DNA of 64,000 nt from assembly GCF_000745315.1 (NCBI RefSeq), contig NZ_JQNQ01000001.1, positions 2,046,001-2,110,000 on the forward strand. The letters are read 5' to 3'. Within the stretch, counting starts at the first letter, position 1. Each line of letters begins with the position of its first letter. Positions 8,422 to 16,888 of the stretch are shown piece by piece. Source of the stretch: Salegentibacter sp. Hel_I_6 (GTDB lineage: Bacteria; Bacteroidota; Bacteroidia; Flavobacteriales; Flavobacteriaceae). Under the pieces are notes generated by a model. That model did no database searches. It had not been told where the DNA came from and saw only the letters and a list, made by a program, of their open reading frames with translations. The translations under genes were made by a program, and so were the position numbers.

Positions 8422-9027
8422 TTACTTTTTTCGTAAAACTGGGTTCAACTCATCATCATTGTACATCTTCATTTGCCGGTAAACTTTCATATACTTGTTG
8501 CCAGCCGCAATATCTTCCAGTAACTGATTTATCGCTGTAGAGAGATCTACCCGCTGCTCCAATAATACATCAAGCTTTGCCTTACATTTCATCTGGTGTT
8601 CCTGCGATGCATCTTCCCTATTAGCCTCCTCGTGCATGTGGTAAATCTTTAAAGCCAAAATTGAAAGCCGATCTATGGCCCAGGCGGGACTTTCAGAATT
8701 TATTGTTGCATTATCCTTAGGCTTTACCTCTTTAAACTTCTCCAAAAAGTAGCTATCAATATATTCCACGGTATCGGTACGATCCTGGTTTGAGGCATCT
8801 ATCTGGCGTTTTAACGACAACGCATCTACCGGGTCTATATGTTTATCTCTAATGATATCTTCATAATGCCATTGCACAGTATCTATCCAACATTTTCTGT
8901 AAAACAAATGTTCTATTAGTTCATTTTCGCTATCATAAGGATTGGAAAAAGGCTGTTCTACCGAATCTTTTTCGTGATATTTTTCTATTACTTCCTGAAA
9001 GATCTTGTTTGCTTTATCTGAAAACAT
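8422..9027 (-). CDS. DUF4254 family protein
   Basis: A 201-residue soluble, mostly helical protein with no signal peptide or membrane segment. Its sequence (LIEHLFYRKCWIDTVQWHYE, then ALSLKRQIDASNQDRTD) fits DUF4254, a Bacteroidota family that usually sits beside lipopolysaccharide heptosyltransferases, as here. No biochemical function is known to me. It lies 3 bp downstream of the methylase gene and 17 bp upstream of the GT9 gene, so co-transcription is likely. Family recognition is from memory of sequence and context. Confidence 0.8.
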   Translation of the reverse strand: MFSDKANKIFQEVIEKYHEKDSVEQPFSNPYDSENELIEHLFYRKCWIDTVQWHYEDIIRDKHIDPVDALSLKRQIDASNQDRTDTVEYIDSYFLEKFKEVKPKDNATINSESPAWAIDRLSILALKIYHMHEEANREDASQEHQMKCKAKLDVLLEQRVDLSTAINQLLEDIAAGNKYMKVYRQMKMYNDDELNPVLRKK

Positions 9028-9030
9028 AAA

Positions 9031-10029
9031 CTATTTTTTTTCTAAAATGTGTAGGTATTCTTTGGTTTTATTGGCCGTATGCATTCGGTTTTCGGTACTA
9101 TCTGCTTTAAAACGCTTATAATTCCGGGTCACCAAATCGTAATTTCCAAAACGGCTCATTATTTTTTTTATTTCTTCTGAAGGCATTAAACCCTCATTAT
9201 TATAACTGAAAAATATGTACCTGAAATTTGCATTTTTCAGTAAATCCTGAAACGAATTTTTAACCTCCCCACGCCTGCAATAATTAGAACGATAATAATC
9301 GCGTAGGCCTGTTTTTCCTCTTGGCACAAAGGTATCATATTTTGCAATGGTATTTAAAATATGATAATTTGCGCCGTATTGACGCGCGTTATACGGCGGA
9401 TCTAAATATAAAATATCGCCTTCAATTGTTTTAATTAATTGATTCGCATCCTGGTGAAAAACCTGGTGCGAATTATTTGTAAACTCAAAGTTTGCCGGTA
9501 TTAACTTAAATTCCTTATGAGCTGTAGCTTTTACTTTCTTTAAAAACGCGCCGTAAACCGAAGCGGTATTTGCGACTTTATCGGCGCTTTCTAACAAAGA
9601 AGCTAAAAGAAAAAAATATTGGTTTTCCCCAATTTCTTTAAACAATTTCCATTTCTCGATCTTTTGCCGAATAGCATCGATTTTCTTACCATTTGTTTCA
9701 GAAAAATAAAGCCGGTTCCCCCTCCCATTTTCGCTATATTCCTCGAAAATAAAACCCGGTTTTCCCTTAAGATTATTTAATTCGGTAAGGAGATCTTCAG
9801 TATTTATTTTTTGATGATTTTCAATGTAATTTTTAAGTAAAATATAGCTGTAAAACTCTACATCGTTGGAAATAATAGATTTCACCGAAGTTTTAAAATT
9901 CCTGCCAACACTGCCCGTTCCCGCAAAGAGGTCACAAAAAACCATCTGGGAAAGATCTTCTGAAACCACCTCTTTTACGGTAGATTTTATAAAATCGCCA
10001 AGCTTATGTTTGGAACCTATATAATTCAT
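9031..10029 (-). CDS. D12-class adenine-specific DNA methyltransferase, apparently orphan
   Basis: A 332-residue SAM-dependent N6-adenine methylase. Motif X is MNYIGSK at the very N-terminus, motif I is DLFAGTGSVG (33-42), NDVE (55-58) is the acidic motif II, and motif IV is DPPYNARQY (210-218). The order X-I-IV is that of the alpha (Dam/DpnM) type. No endonuclease or specificity subunit is near: the neighbours are a membrane protein (one base away) and DUF4254. It therefore looks like a solitary methylase, for regulation or as a remnant of a restriction system. Its recognition sequence cannot be read from the gene. Confidence 0.88.
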   Translation of the reverse strand: MNYIGSKHKLGDFIKSTVKEVVSEDLSQMVFCDLFAGTGSVGRNFKTSVKSIISNDVEFYSYILLKNYIENHQKINTEDLLTELNNLKGKPGFIFEEYSENGRGNRLYFSETNGKKIDAIRQKIEKWKLFKEIGENQYFFLLASLLESADKVANTASVYGAFLKKVKATAHKEFKLIPANFEFTNNSHQVFHQDANQLIKTIEGDILYLDPPYNARQYGANYHILNTIAKYDTFVPRGKTGLRDYYRSNYCRRGEVKNSFQDLLKNANFRYIFFSYNNEGLMPSEEIKKIMSRFGNYDLVTRNYKRFKADSTENRMHTANKTKEYLHILEKK

Positions 10030-10953
10030 CTAAAAAATTAATGGAATGCATATTGGCATTAAGATAAGTAAGATCAATAATACCTCCCGAAAGATCCTAT
10101 CGCTTCTTTGGTCAAAATAAATAGAGGTAATAATACTTAATGGAACAAAGAAGAAAATAAGTTCACTCCCATCTTTGGTAGGTGCAAAAATCGCGACGGC
10201 AACTGCGGTAAGCAAGCTAAGTAAAACCAGGTTTAACGAGGGTTTCATAGAAACGCTTGCTTTACCTACCACGGCAAAAAATTGAGTAAGTGTCCAAAGT
10301 GTAAGCGCTAAAATAACACTTACAGGAATCAGGATATTAAGCTCCTGGTAATTGGAATAATCAAAATTACTCCATTGAAACCACTGGGTAAAAGTATAAA
10401 ATTGATCGTAAGCGATAATATGAAAACTAAGCGTTAAAACAGTTACCGCTAATGCAGCTATCGGCGGAATGAGCCAATTTTTAGGTTTAGGCAAATAATA
10501 CAAAATACCTACATAAACCACCACAAGGAATAAAATAGACCAGAAATAAAATAGCGATGCAATACAAATCCAAAAAGTAGCATCAAAAACTTTCTTCTGC
10601 ATCACTTTTTTAGATTTTAAACTAATTATTCTACGAAATGCTAAAAGCACCAACAAATTCGCGAAAATCACCTGGTGATTTCTTAGCAGTGTGAAAAATG
10701 ATGCTGAAAAAATTACAAAAAATAGAATTTTATAGGCACTTCGCCGGGTAAGTTCGTTTTTCTTGGCAATAAAATTAAGGGTAAAAACACTCACTACCAG
10801 GCTTAGTAAAACGGCCAGTTTTTCCAAGAAAAGCAACAGATTAAAATCGACAAACCATTCCCTAAAATTAGCGATAACAAAAAAGAGAATGAGAAAAGCA
10901 GTGATCGCAACACCATTTACCGGTTTTGATTTGCCAAAAAAGCTTGTTAGCAT
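10030..10953 (-). CDS. DUF6427-like multi-pass membrane protein
   Basis: A 307-residue hydrophobic protein with about eight to nine predicted membrane spans (for example AFLILFFVIANF near 19-30 and LLILLILMPICIPLIF at the end). The sequence and its place before the methylase fit a flavobacterial family that I recall as DUF6427. No catalytic motif is seen. Its stop codon abuts the methylase start, so it probably heads the four-gene minus operon. Two -7-like boxes on the minus strand (at 10989-10996 and 11012-11019) lie upstream. Function unknown. Confidence 0.7.
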   Translation of the reverse strand: MLTSFFGKSKPVNGVAITAFLILFFVIANFREWFVDFNLLLFLEKLAVLLSLVVSVFTLNFIAKKNELTRRSAYKILFFVIFSASFFTLLRNHQVIFANLLVLLAFRRIISLKSKKVMQKKVFDATFWICIASLFYFWSILFLVVVYVGILYYLPKPKNWLIPPIAALAVTVLTLSFHIIAYDQFYTFTQWFQWSNFDYSNYQELNILIPVSVILALTLWTLTQFFAVVGKASVSMKPSLNLVLLSLLTAVAVAIFAPTKDGSELIFFFVPLSIITSIYFDQRSDRIFREVLLILLILMPICIPLIF

Positions 10954-10973
10954 TGTGGTTTTTTATATTTTTG
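10944..10973 (+). promoter_or_regulatory. Promoter of the DUF6341 gene
   Basis: TTG at 10944-10946 and TATTTTTG at 10966-10973, 19 bp apart, fit the Bacteroidota -33/-7 pattern and leave a leader of about 85 nt before the ATG at 11065. The -33 part overlaps the start of the divergent membrane-protein gene. Confidence 0.45.
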
Positions 10974-11011
10974 TAATCTTAAAAATAACAAAGTTAGTTA
11001 TTGAAGGCCAA

Positions 11012-11019
11012 CAAAGGTA
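11012..11019 (-). promoter_or_regulatory. -7 box for the DUF6427-methylase-DUF4254-GT9 operon
   Basis: TACCTTTG on the minus strand, about 60 nt upstream of the membrane-protein ATG. A second candidate, TAACTTTG, lies at 10989-10996. No clear TTG is at the ideal distance. Confidence 0.4.
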
Positions 11020-11064
11020 TTTTAATATGGCTTTGAATATTATTAGAATTTAAAACTCATTACG

Positions 11065-11295
11065 ATGAAAGAGATTTTTGAAGGTATCGCCTATTTATTC
11101 GAAGAGATATTATTTTACCCATTCGATTTATTAAGAGATTTGGAGTTAGACTCCTGGTGGGCCGCGAATGCATTAAACTTTATATTTATTCTAGTTGGAT
11201 TTGCTGCATTCGGTTTTTGGATGAAACAGCTTAAACACTATAACGATATTAATGATGATGATCGCGATCCTTCTGCTCACTCCTTTTTAGGATAA
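11065..11295 (+). CDS. Small DUF6341-like membrane protein
   Basis: A 76-residue protein with one clear hydrophobic span (about 34-54, NFIFILVGFAAFGFW) preceded by an amphipathic stretch rich in aromatic residues and followed by an acidic tail (NDINDDDRDPSAHSFLG). The sequence and its place next to purD match a flavobacterial family I recall as DUF6341, sometimes misannotated as uracil phosphoribosyltransferase. It has no such enzyme features. Its 3' end overlaps the 3' end of purD by 9 bp on opposite strands. Function unknown. Confidence 0.75.
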   Translation: MKEIFEGIAYLFEEILFYPFDLLRDLELDSWWAANALNFIFILVGFAAFGFWMKQLKHYNDINDDDRDPSAHSFLG

Positions 11296-12561
11296 GTCGA
11301 AACCAAGATCTTTTCTAAAGTACATCTTATCGAAATGTAGTTTCTCTGCATTTTGATAAGATTTTTTTAGTGCCTCTTTGTAATCTTTCCCAAAAGAAGT
11401 TATCGCTATTACTCTGCCTCCACTGGTCACTATTTTTTCATTCTCCATCTTGGTCCCGGCATGAAATACTATAGAATCTTCAACCTTATCAAATCCCGTA
11501 ATTTCTTTAGATTTTTCATAAGCTTCCGGGTAGCCTCCAGAAACCAGCATTAAGGTTGCAGCAGTTCTTTCGTCCAGTTCCAGGCTGGCTTCGTTTAATT
11601 TTCCTTCAGAAACTTTAACTAATAGTTCTACAAGATCTGTTTTTATTCTTGGGAGCACCACCTCTGTTTCAGGATCACCCATTCGTACATTATATTCTAT
11701 CACATAAGGTTCGTTTTTCACCATAATAAGCCCGATAAAAATAAAACCCTTGTAACCTATATTTTCTTCCTGTAAACCATTTACTGTTGGTTTTACGATA
11801 CGTTCTTCAATTTTCTGCATCAATTCATCATTGGCAAAAGGAACGGGGGAAATTGCACCCATTCCGCCGGTGTTTAATCCGGTATCACCTTCTCCTATTC
11901 GCTTATAATCTTTTGCGGTGGGCAAAATTTTATAATTCTCTCCATCGGTCAATACAAAAACACTTAATTCAATACCGTCTAAAAATTCCTCGATTACCAC
12001 TTTTGCACTTGCAGCACCAAATTTTTTGTCGGCAAGCATTTTATGAAGTTCCTGTTTAGCCTCCTCAAGATCGTTTAAAATTAAAACTCCTTTTCCCGCT
12101 GCCAATCCGTCGGCTTTTAAAACATAAGGTGGTTTCAGGGTTTCCAGGAATTTTTTTCCGGCGTCCAGGCTTTTTTCGGTAAAACTCTCGTAAGCGGCGG
12201 TTGGGATATTATGTATCGCCATAAATTCTTTTGCGCGCTCTTTGCTACCTTCTAAAAGCGCCCCTCGTTTAGACGGGCCAATCACTTTAACCTGCTTTAG
12301 CGCATCATCCTGGGTAAAGAAATCGGTAATTCCTTCTACCAAAGGATCTTCAGGACCTACTACCAGCATTTCAATTTCTTCCTTCAGCACAAAATCTTTA
12401 ATCGCCTTAAAATCGGTTACTTTAAGGTTAATGTTTTCAGCAATTTCAGCAGTTCCCGCGTTTCCGGGCGCAACAAAAAGTTTAGAACATTTAGGACTTT
12501 CGGCCAATTTATAAGCAAAGGTATGTTCGCGTCCACCGGCGCCAAGAATTAAAATTTTCAT
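11287..12561 (-). CDS. purD: Phosphoribosylamine-glycine ligase
   Basis: A 424-residue ATP-grasp enzyme that joins phosphoribosylamine and glycine to form GAR, the second step of purine synthesis. The N-terminal domain starts MKILILGAGGREHTFAYKL. The ATP-grasp core contains KADGLAAGKGV, LNTGGMGAISP and EYNVRMGDPETE, all diagnostic of PurD. The length is normal. It is a single gene on the minus strand, with a -7-like box (TATTTTTG, minus strand 12586-12593) just upstream. Its stop lies inside the convergent DUF6341 gene, so the two cannot have independent terminators between them. Confidence 0.96.
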   Translation of the reverse strand: MKILILGAGGREHTFAYKLAESPKCSKLFVAPGNAGTAEIAENINLKVTDFKAIKDFVLKEEIEMLVVGPEDPLVEGITDFFTQDDALKQVKVIGPSKRGALLEGSKERAKEFMAIHNIPTAAYESFTEKSLDAGKKFLETLKPPYVLKADGLAAGKGVLILNDLEEAKQELHKMLADKKFGAASAKVVIEEFLDGIELSVFVLTDGENYKILPTAKDYKRIGEGDTGLNTGGMGAISPVPFANDELMQKIEERIVKPTVNGLQEENIGYKGFIFIGLIMVKNEPYVIEYNVRMGDPETEVVLPRIKTDLVELLVKVSEGKLNEASLELDERTAATLMLVSGGYPEAYEKSKEITGFDKVEDSIVFHAGTKMENEKIVTSGGRVIAITSFGKDYKEALKKSYQNAEKLHFDKMYFRKDLGFDLS

Positions 12562-12585
12562 CCTGAAGTTATTTTAGTTATGCAC

Positions 12586-12593
12586 CAAAAATA
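12586..12593 (-). promoter_or_regulatory. -7 box of purD
   Basis: TATTTTTG on the minus strand, 24 nt upstream of the purD ATG, fits TAnnTTTG. No purine riboswitch-like structure is visible in the short leader. Confidence 0.4.
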
Positions 12594-12640
12594 ATTGTTT
12601 GTAAATTGAAGCACCAATTATTTCTTATAAAAAAGCCTTT

Positions 12641-13954
12641 TTGCCCTTGGACTGGTTTAAACTTTCGCTGCAGCTTAACAAATTCCCTATAAACCGGGCT
12701 CATAAAGCACTACAGGAAATACAGAAAATTCCAGAAAACGGTTATGAAAATTATATTGCGAGAAGCCAAAAGGAAATCGTAGCCTTTCATTTAAAAAACA
12801 ATCCTTTTTATAAAGATTTCTTCGGAAAAAATGATTTTAAAAACTGGGCTGAAGTTCCGGTTATGTCAAAATCCCATTTGCAACAACAATTACAAAACCG
12901 ACTAAGTAATGGTTTTTCTAAAACTTCTGCATATATCGGGAAAACGTCGGGCAGCAGCGGAACACCATTTGTTTTTGCAAAAGATAAATTTGCCCATGCG
13001 TTAAGCTGGGCTGGCTTTCACGATCGTTATCATTGGCATGATATTGACCTCAACAAATCTTTGCAGGCCAGGTTTTACGGTATCCCATTGGATTTTTACG
13101 GAAATTTCCAGGAGCGAATAAAAGACCGAATTAGCCTACGCAGAAGGTTTCCAATTTTTGACCTTAGTGAGCAAAAAATGGAAAAATTCCTGAAGCGTTT
13201 TCAAAAATCAAACTTTAGCTATATCAACGGGTACACCAGCGCAGTATTACTTTTCGCAAAATTCATTAAAAATAAAAATCTGATTTTAAAAGATGTTTGC
13301 CCTTATTTAAAACTTTGTATCGTTACTTCTGAAAGGTTATTTGAAGAGGATAAAAATTTAATGGAATCGGTTTTTGGAGTTCCCGTGATTAACGAATATG
13401 GGGCCAGTGAAGTCGGGCTTATCGCATTTGAGAATAAGGAGAAAGAATGGATACTAAATTCTGAAGACCTTTTTATAGAAATTCTTGATAAAAATAATAA
13501 CCCTGTTCCTAATGGAATTGAAGGTCGAATCGTGATCACTTCGCTTTACAACAAGGCACATCCAATGATTCGTTACGATATTGGGGATACTGGCATACTT
13601 TCTAAAAAAAGCACTGTAAAAAAACCGATTCTTGAAAAATTAATTGGCCGAACCAGTGATATCGCTAAGCTTCCCGATGGAAAAGTGGTGCCGGGACTTA
13701 CTTTCTATTATGTGACCAAAAGTATCATTGAAGATAACGGAAGCATTAAAGAGTTTGTAATCAATCAAAATACACCTGATTCTTTTAAAATTGAATATGT
13801 GAGTGAGCTCAATTTTTCTGAAATTCAAAAACAAAAGATCCTGCAGGCTATTAAAACTTATGTAGGTAAAGACCTAAAGGTTGATTTTGAAAGAAAAAAT
13901 ATGCTTAGAAGAAGTAAAAGCGGAAAGCTGAAACAGTTTACTTCAGATTTGTAG
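12641..13954 (+). CDS. CapK/PaaK-like adenylate-forming enzyme
   Basis: A 437-residue protein of the phenylacetate-CoA ligase/CapK group of the ANL superfamily, which activates a carboxylic acid with ATP. In polysaccharide clusters this group is thought to modify capsule sugars. Landmarks are TSGSSGTPF (phosphate loop, near 105), NEYGASEVGLIA (near 250) and RYDIGDTG (near 310). The C-terminal lid is present (RRSKSGKLKQF). The frame contains no ATG upstream of the conserved region. TTG at 12641 or 12647 is the likely start, with a TAA at 12602 as the upstream limit. It is transcribed alone, divergent from purD. Confidence 0.82.
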   Translation: MPLDWFKLSLQLNKFPINRAHKALQEIQKIPENGYENYIARSQKEIVAFHLKNNPFYKDFFGKNDFKNWAEVPVMSKSHLQQQLQNRLSNGFSKTSAYIGKTSGSSGTPFVFAKDKFAHALSWAGFHDRYHWHDIDLNKSLQARFYGIPLDFYGNFQERIKDRISLRRRFPIFDLSEQKMEKFLKRFQKSNFSYINGYTSAVLLFAKFIKNKNLILKDVCPYLKLCIVTSERLFEEDKNLMESVFGVPVINEYGASEVGLIAFENKEKEWILNSEDLFIEILDKNNNPVPNGIEGRIVITSLYNKAHPMIRYDIGDTGILSKKSTVKKPILEKLIGRTSDIAKLPDGKVVPGLTFYYVTKSIIEDNGSIKEFVINQNTPDSFKIEYVSELNFSEIQKQKILQAIKTYVGKDLKVDFERKNMLRRSKSGKLKQFTSDL

Positions 13955-14233
13955 TTTCTGATAAAGTCCCTCTGGCTTTTTGCCACGAATTCGCGAATAT
14001 TTCTCGAAGACTTCCTCCCTACTTTTCAAGGAGAGAAATGAATTCAGCGAAGTTGAAGAAAGGAGTGGTTGCACGCATAACAAAATAAAAACAGAAAAAT
14101 TATAAATAAATTCGGAAGTTATAGTTGCCAAATAGTTAGATCCTCAAATAAATTCAGGATGACGAAAACAATAAGCACTCCCCTACTTTCTAAGGAAGGG
14201 AAATTTTAAAATCCTGAGCAAGTTCAGATGTTC
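13955..14233. repeat. Spacer filled with fragments of interspersed repeats
   Basis: The 279-bp spacer between two convergent genes holds no gene. It contains a fragment like the CCACGAATTC-ACGAA repeat (about 13982-13999); a CCTCCC-TTTT-AAGGAG hairpin type stretch (14008-14064); the right half of the CTGAA-TTCAG-GATGACG element (14138-14164); CTCCCCTACTTTCTAAGGAA and following bases (14178-14203); and ATCCTGAGCAAGTTCAGATG (14211-14230). It appears to be a mosaic of decayed repeats. Confidence 0.5.
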
Positions 14234-15004
14234 TTAAATCTTCTTTATCTGTTTCTTTTTTACCAAAAAATGTTCCTTTAGAAATACAAGCATATTACCG
14301 GTACTTTTCAGGAAATTAAAACCTAAAAATTTATGGTAGATATTAAAATTGTATTTCAACATCTCCAGTTTATTTCCAGAAATTGAACTTTTTCTCACCC
14401 GGTATTTTGCTAAACATCTTTGGATTCCAATTGCGGGACCGCCTTTTTCAACAGCTTCCAGCCAAAGTGCCCAATCCTGCCTTTTCCGCATTTCGGGTGC
14501 GTAAATCTTCCCTAACTTTTTCACGCTATACATTCCGGTAAGATTTCCCACGTAATTAGATTTTAGCAATTTTTGATAAGTTAAAATAGGTAGGGCTTCA
14601 ATAATTTCGTTTCTGGAATTCCCATTTTCATCTATTTGTAAATAACTGGAAAAACAAACCGCAGCTTCCTCTTCCTGCATTATTTCAAGCTGTATTTCCA
14701 GCTTTTTCGGCTTCCAATGGTCATCGGTATCCAAAAAAGCTATAAAATCGCCCTGAGCGGCTTTAATTCCTTTATTTCGGCTAATACCCGTGCCAGAATT
14801 CTTTTGATTTTGAAGTATCTTTATTCTGAAATCTTCCTTTGCCAGTTTTTTAGCTATTGAAAATGTAGCATCAGTTGAAGCATCATCTATTATAAATAAC
14901 TCCCAATTTGAATAAGTTTGGGATATTACAGAATTTACAGCGGTTTCAATAAAGTCTTCCGCATTAAAGGCGGGCATTATTACTGAAACCAAAGGATTTT
15001 CCAT
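14234..15004 (-). CDS. Glycosyltransferase family 2
   Basis: A 256-residue GT-A enzyme that transfers a sugar from a nucleotide donor to a growing glycan. The N-terminal fold begins PLVSVIMPAFNAEDFIETAV, with IIDDASTD (near 39-46) and the metal-binding DTDD of AFLDTDDHW (near 94). No membrane span is seen, so it probably works at the inner face of the membrane. It is the last gene of the seven-gene minus run and lies 6 bp after the UDP-glucuronate decarboxylase gene. That context points to O-antigen or exopolysaccharide assembly. The donor sugar is unknown; UDP-xylose is a reasonable guess from the neighbour. Confidence 0.88.
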   Translation of the reverse strand: MENPLVSVIMPAFNAEDFIETAVNSVISQTYSNWELFIIDDASTDATFSIAKKLAKEDFRIKILQNQKNSGTGISRNKGIKAAQGDFIAFLDTDDHWKPKKLEIQLEIMQEEEAAVCFSSYLQIDENGNSRNEIIEALPILTYQKLLKSNYVGNLTGMYSVKKLGKIYAPEMRKRQDWALWLEAVEKGGPAIGIQRCLAKYRVRKSSISGNKLEMLKYNFNIYHKFLGFNFLKSTGNMLVFLKEHFLVKKKQIKKI

Positions 15005-15010
15005 AGACTT

Positions 15011-16000
15011 TTATCTTCTAATATGGCCCGAGAAATCTTTATGCTCACTTTTTTCAAGCTCTTCTGGACTCAAGCTTTTGAAGTAATTGTAGGTAATCTT
15101 CATGCCATCACTTCGGGAAACCTTAGGCTCCCATCCTAAAACTTTCTTAGCCCTGCTAATATCAGGCTGTCTTTTTAAAGGATCGTCTTCAGGAAGTTCC
15201 TGAAAGACAATTTTTTGGTTGGTTCCGGTAAGTTTCAGGATTTCTTCGGCAAAATCTTTAATGGTAATTTCATCTGGGTTTCCAATATTCACAGGATCGG
15301 AAAAATCGCTTAATAACAATCGATAAATCCCTTCAATTTGGTCGTCTACATAACAAAACGAACGTGTTTGTAAACCATCGCCAAAAATGGTAAGATCCTC
15401 TCCCCGCAACGCCTGCCCAATAAAAGCAGGGATCACGCGCCCATCATTTAAACGCATCCTGGGACCGTAGGTATTAAAAATTCTGGCAATTCTGGTTTCC
15501 AAGCCGTGAAAACGATGATATGCCATGGTTAGAGATTCCTGGAAGCGCTTGGCTTCATCGTAAACCCCACGCGGCCCAATGGTATTTACATTGCCGTAAT
15601 ATTCTTCGTTTTGAGGATGCACCTGGGGATCACCATAAACTTCAGAAGTGGAGGCAATAAGAATTCTCGCATTCTTTTCTTTAGCCAAACCAAGACAATG
15701 CAGAGTCCCCATAGAGCCTACCTTTAAAGTTTGAATAGGAATCTTTAAATAATCTATAGGACTTGCGGGAGAAGCAAAGTGCAGAATATAATCCAGCTCG
15801 CCAGGAACATGCACAAACTTGGTAATATCGTGATGAAAAAACTCAAAATTATCCAGTTTAAAAAGATGCTCAATATTCTTAAGATCCCCGGTAATTAGGT
15901 TGTCCATCGCAATTACATTGTAACCTTCTTTAATAAAACGGTCGCATAAATGTGAACCTAAAAAGCCGGCCGCACCGGTAATGAGTATTCTTTTTGCCAT
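15011..16000 (-). CDS. UDP-glucuronate decarboxylase (UDP-xylose synthase) type SDR
   Basis: A 329-residue extended short-chain dehydrogenase that would convert UDP-glucuronate to UDP-xylose with tightly bound NAD. GAAGFLGSH (9-17) is the cofactor loop, STSEVYGDP carries the catalytic Ser/Thr and YDEAKR the YxxxK pair. HFASPASPIDYLKIPIQTLK, NDGRVIPAFI and GNPDEITIKDF are characteristic of the decarboxylase branch rather than of GalE or RmlB. It lies between rfbD and GT2 in the same operon. A 4-keto-sugar product is an alternative that the sequence alone does not exclude. Confidence 0.88.
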   Translation of the reverse strand: MAKRILITGAAGFLGSHLCDRFIKEGYNVIAMDNLITGDLKNIEHLFKLDNFEFFHHDITKFVHVPGELDYILHFASPASPIDYLKIPIQTLKVGSMGTLHCLGLAKEKNARILIASTSEVYGDPQVHPQNEEYYGNVNTIGPRGVYDEAKRFQESLTMAYHRFHGLETRIARIFNTYGPRMRLNDGRVIPAFIGQALRGEDLTIFGDGLQTRSFCYVDDQIEGIYRLLLSDFSDPVNIGNPDEITIKDFAEEILKLTGTNQKIVFQELPEDDPLKRQPDISRAKKVLGWEPKVSRSDGMKITYNYFKSLSPEELEKSEHKDFSGHIRR

Positions 16001-16039
16001 TATTTAAGTTTGGTTGAAAATAAGGAAAATCTTGCAGAA

Positions 16040-16888
16040 TTATGCATTTATAAGATTTTGGAGACTCTTTTTCCAATCTAAAATTGGTTTCGAAAATACT
16101 TGCTGAAGTTTACTTTTATCCAAAACGCTATAATCTGGCCTCGCGGCAATGGTCTTAAAATTATTGTTTTCGTTTAAAACTATTTCTTCTGAATTCCCTG
16201 TAATTTCTAAAATCGCTTTTGAAAAATCGTACCAGGTTGCTTCACCCAAATTACTGAAATGATATAACCCGAAATTTTTATTTTCTGAAGCGATAATCTC
16301 CAGAACGAATTCGGCTAGATCGTTAGCGTTTGTAGGAGTTCCGGTTTGGGAAGTAGTAATATTAAGTTCGGCTTTTTCATTTACTTTTCTAAGAATAGTC
16401 TTATAAAAATTATGCCCAAATTCTGAATACAACCAGGAAGTTCTAAAAATAAAATGTTCCTTTAAAACCTCAGCAATTAGCTGTTCTCCCTTTAATTTTG
16501 AAGCGCCATAAATGTTTATAGGATTGGTCTTATCGGTTTCTTGATAAGGCTTTTCAGCCTTTCCATCAAACACATAATCGGTAGAAAAATGAACTAAAAT
16601 TGCTTGATTTTCATTACAAACCTCAGCCAGATTTCTTGCTCCGGTTGCGTTAATTTGAAAGACCTTTTCTTCTTCAGATTCGGCTTTTTCAACATTGGTA
16701 TAAGCCGCACAATTAATTACGTAATCGAATTTTACTTCAGCAAAAAGTTTTCCAAGTTTCGATTTATCAGTGATATCTGCTTCTGAAGAAGATTTAAAGT
16801 AAAAATTCAATTCAGAATAATTATTGGAAATCTTTTTAAAACAAGCTCCTAATTGGCCATTTGCGCCTGTTACGAGAATATTCTTCAT
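16040..16888 (-). CDS. rfbD: dTDP-4-dehydrorhamnose reductase
   Basis: A 282-residue SDR that makes dTDP-L-rhamnose in the last step of the pathway, using NAD(P)H. It has GANGQLG (8-14), NCAAYTNVEKAE, FSTDYVFDG and YGASKLKGE, the diagnostic RmlD pattern. Its ATG overlaps the stop of rfbC by 4 bp (ATGA arrangement), indicating translational coupling. rfbA and rfbB, needed for the first two steps, are not in this window. Confidence 0.95.
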   Translation of the reverse strand: MKNILVTGANGQLGACFKKISNNYSELNFYFKSSSEADITDKSKLGKLFAEVKFDYVINCAAYTNVEKAESEEEKVFQINATGARNLAEVCNENQAILVHFSTDYVFDGKAEKPYQETDKTNPINIYGASKLKGEQLIAEVLKEHFIFRTSWLYSEFGHNFYKTILRKVNEKAELNITTSQTGTPTNANDLAEFVLEIIASENKNFGLYHFSNLGEATWYDFSKAILEITGNSEEIVLNENNNFKTIAARPDYSVLDKSKLQQVFSKPILDWKKSLQNLINA

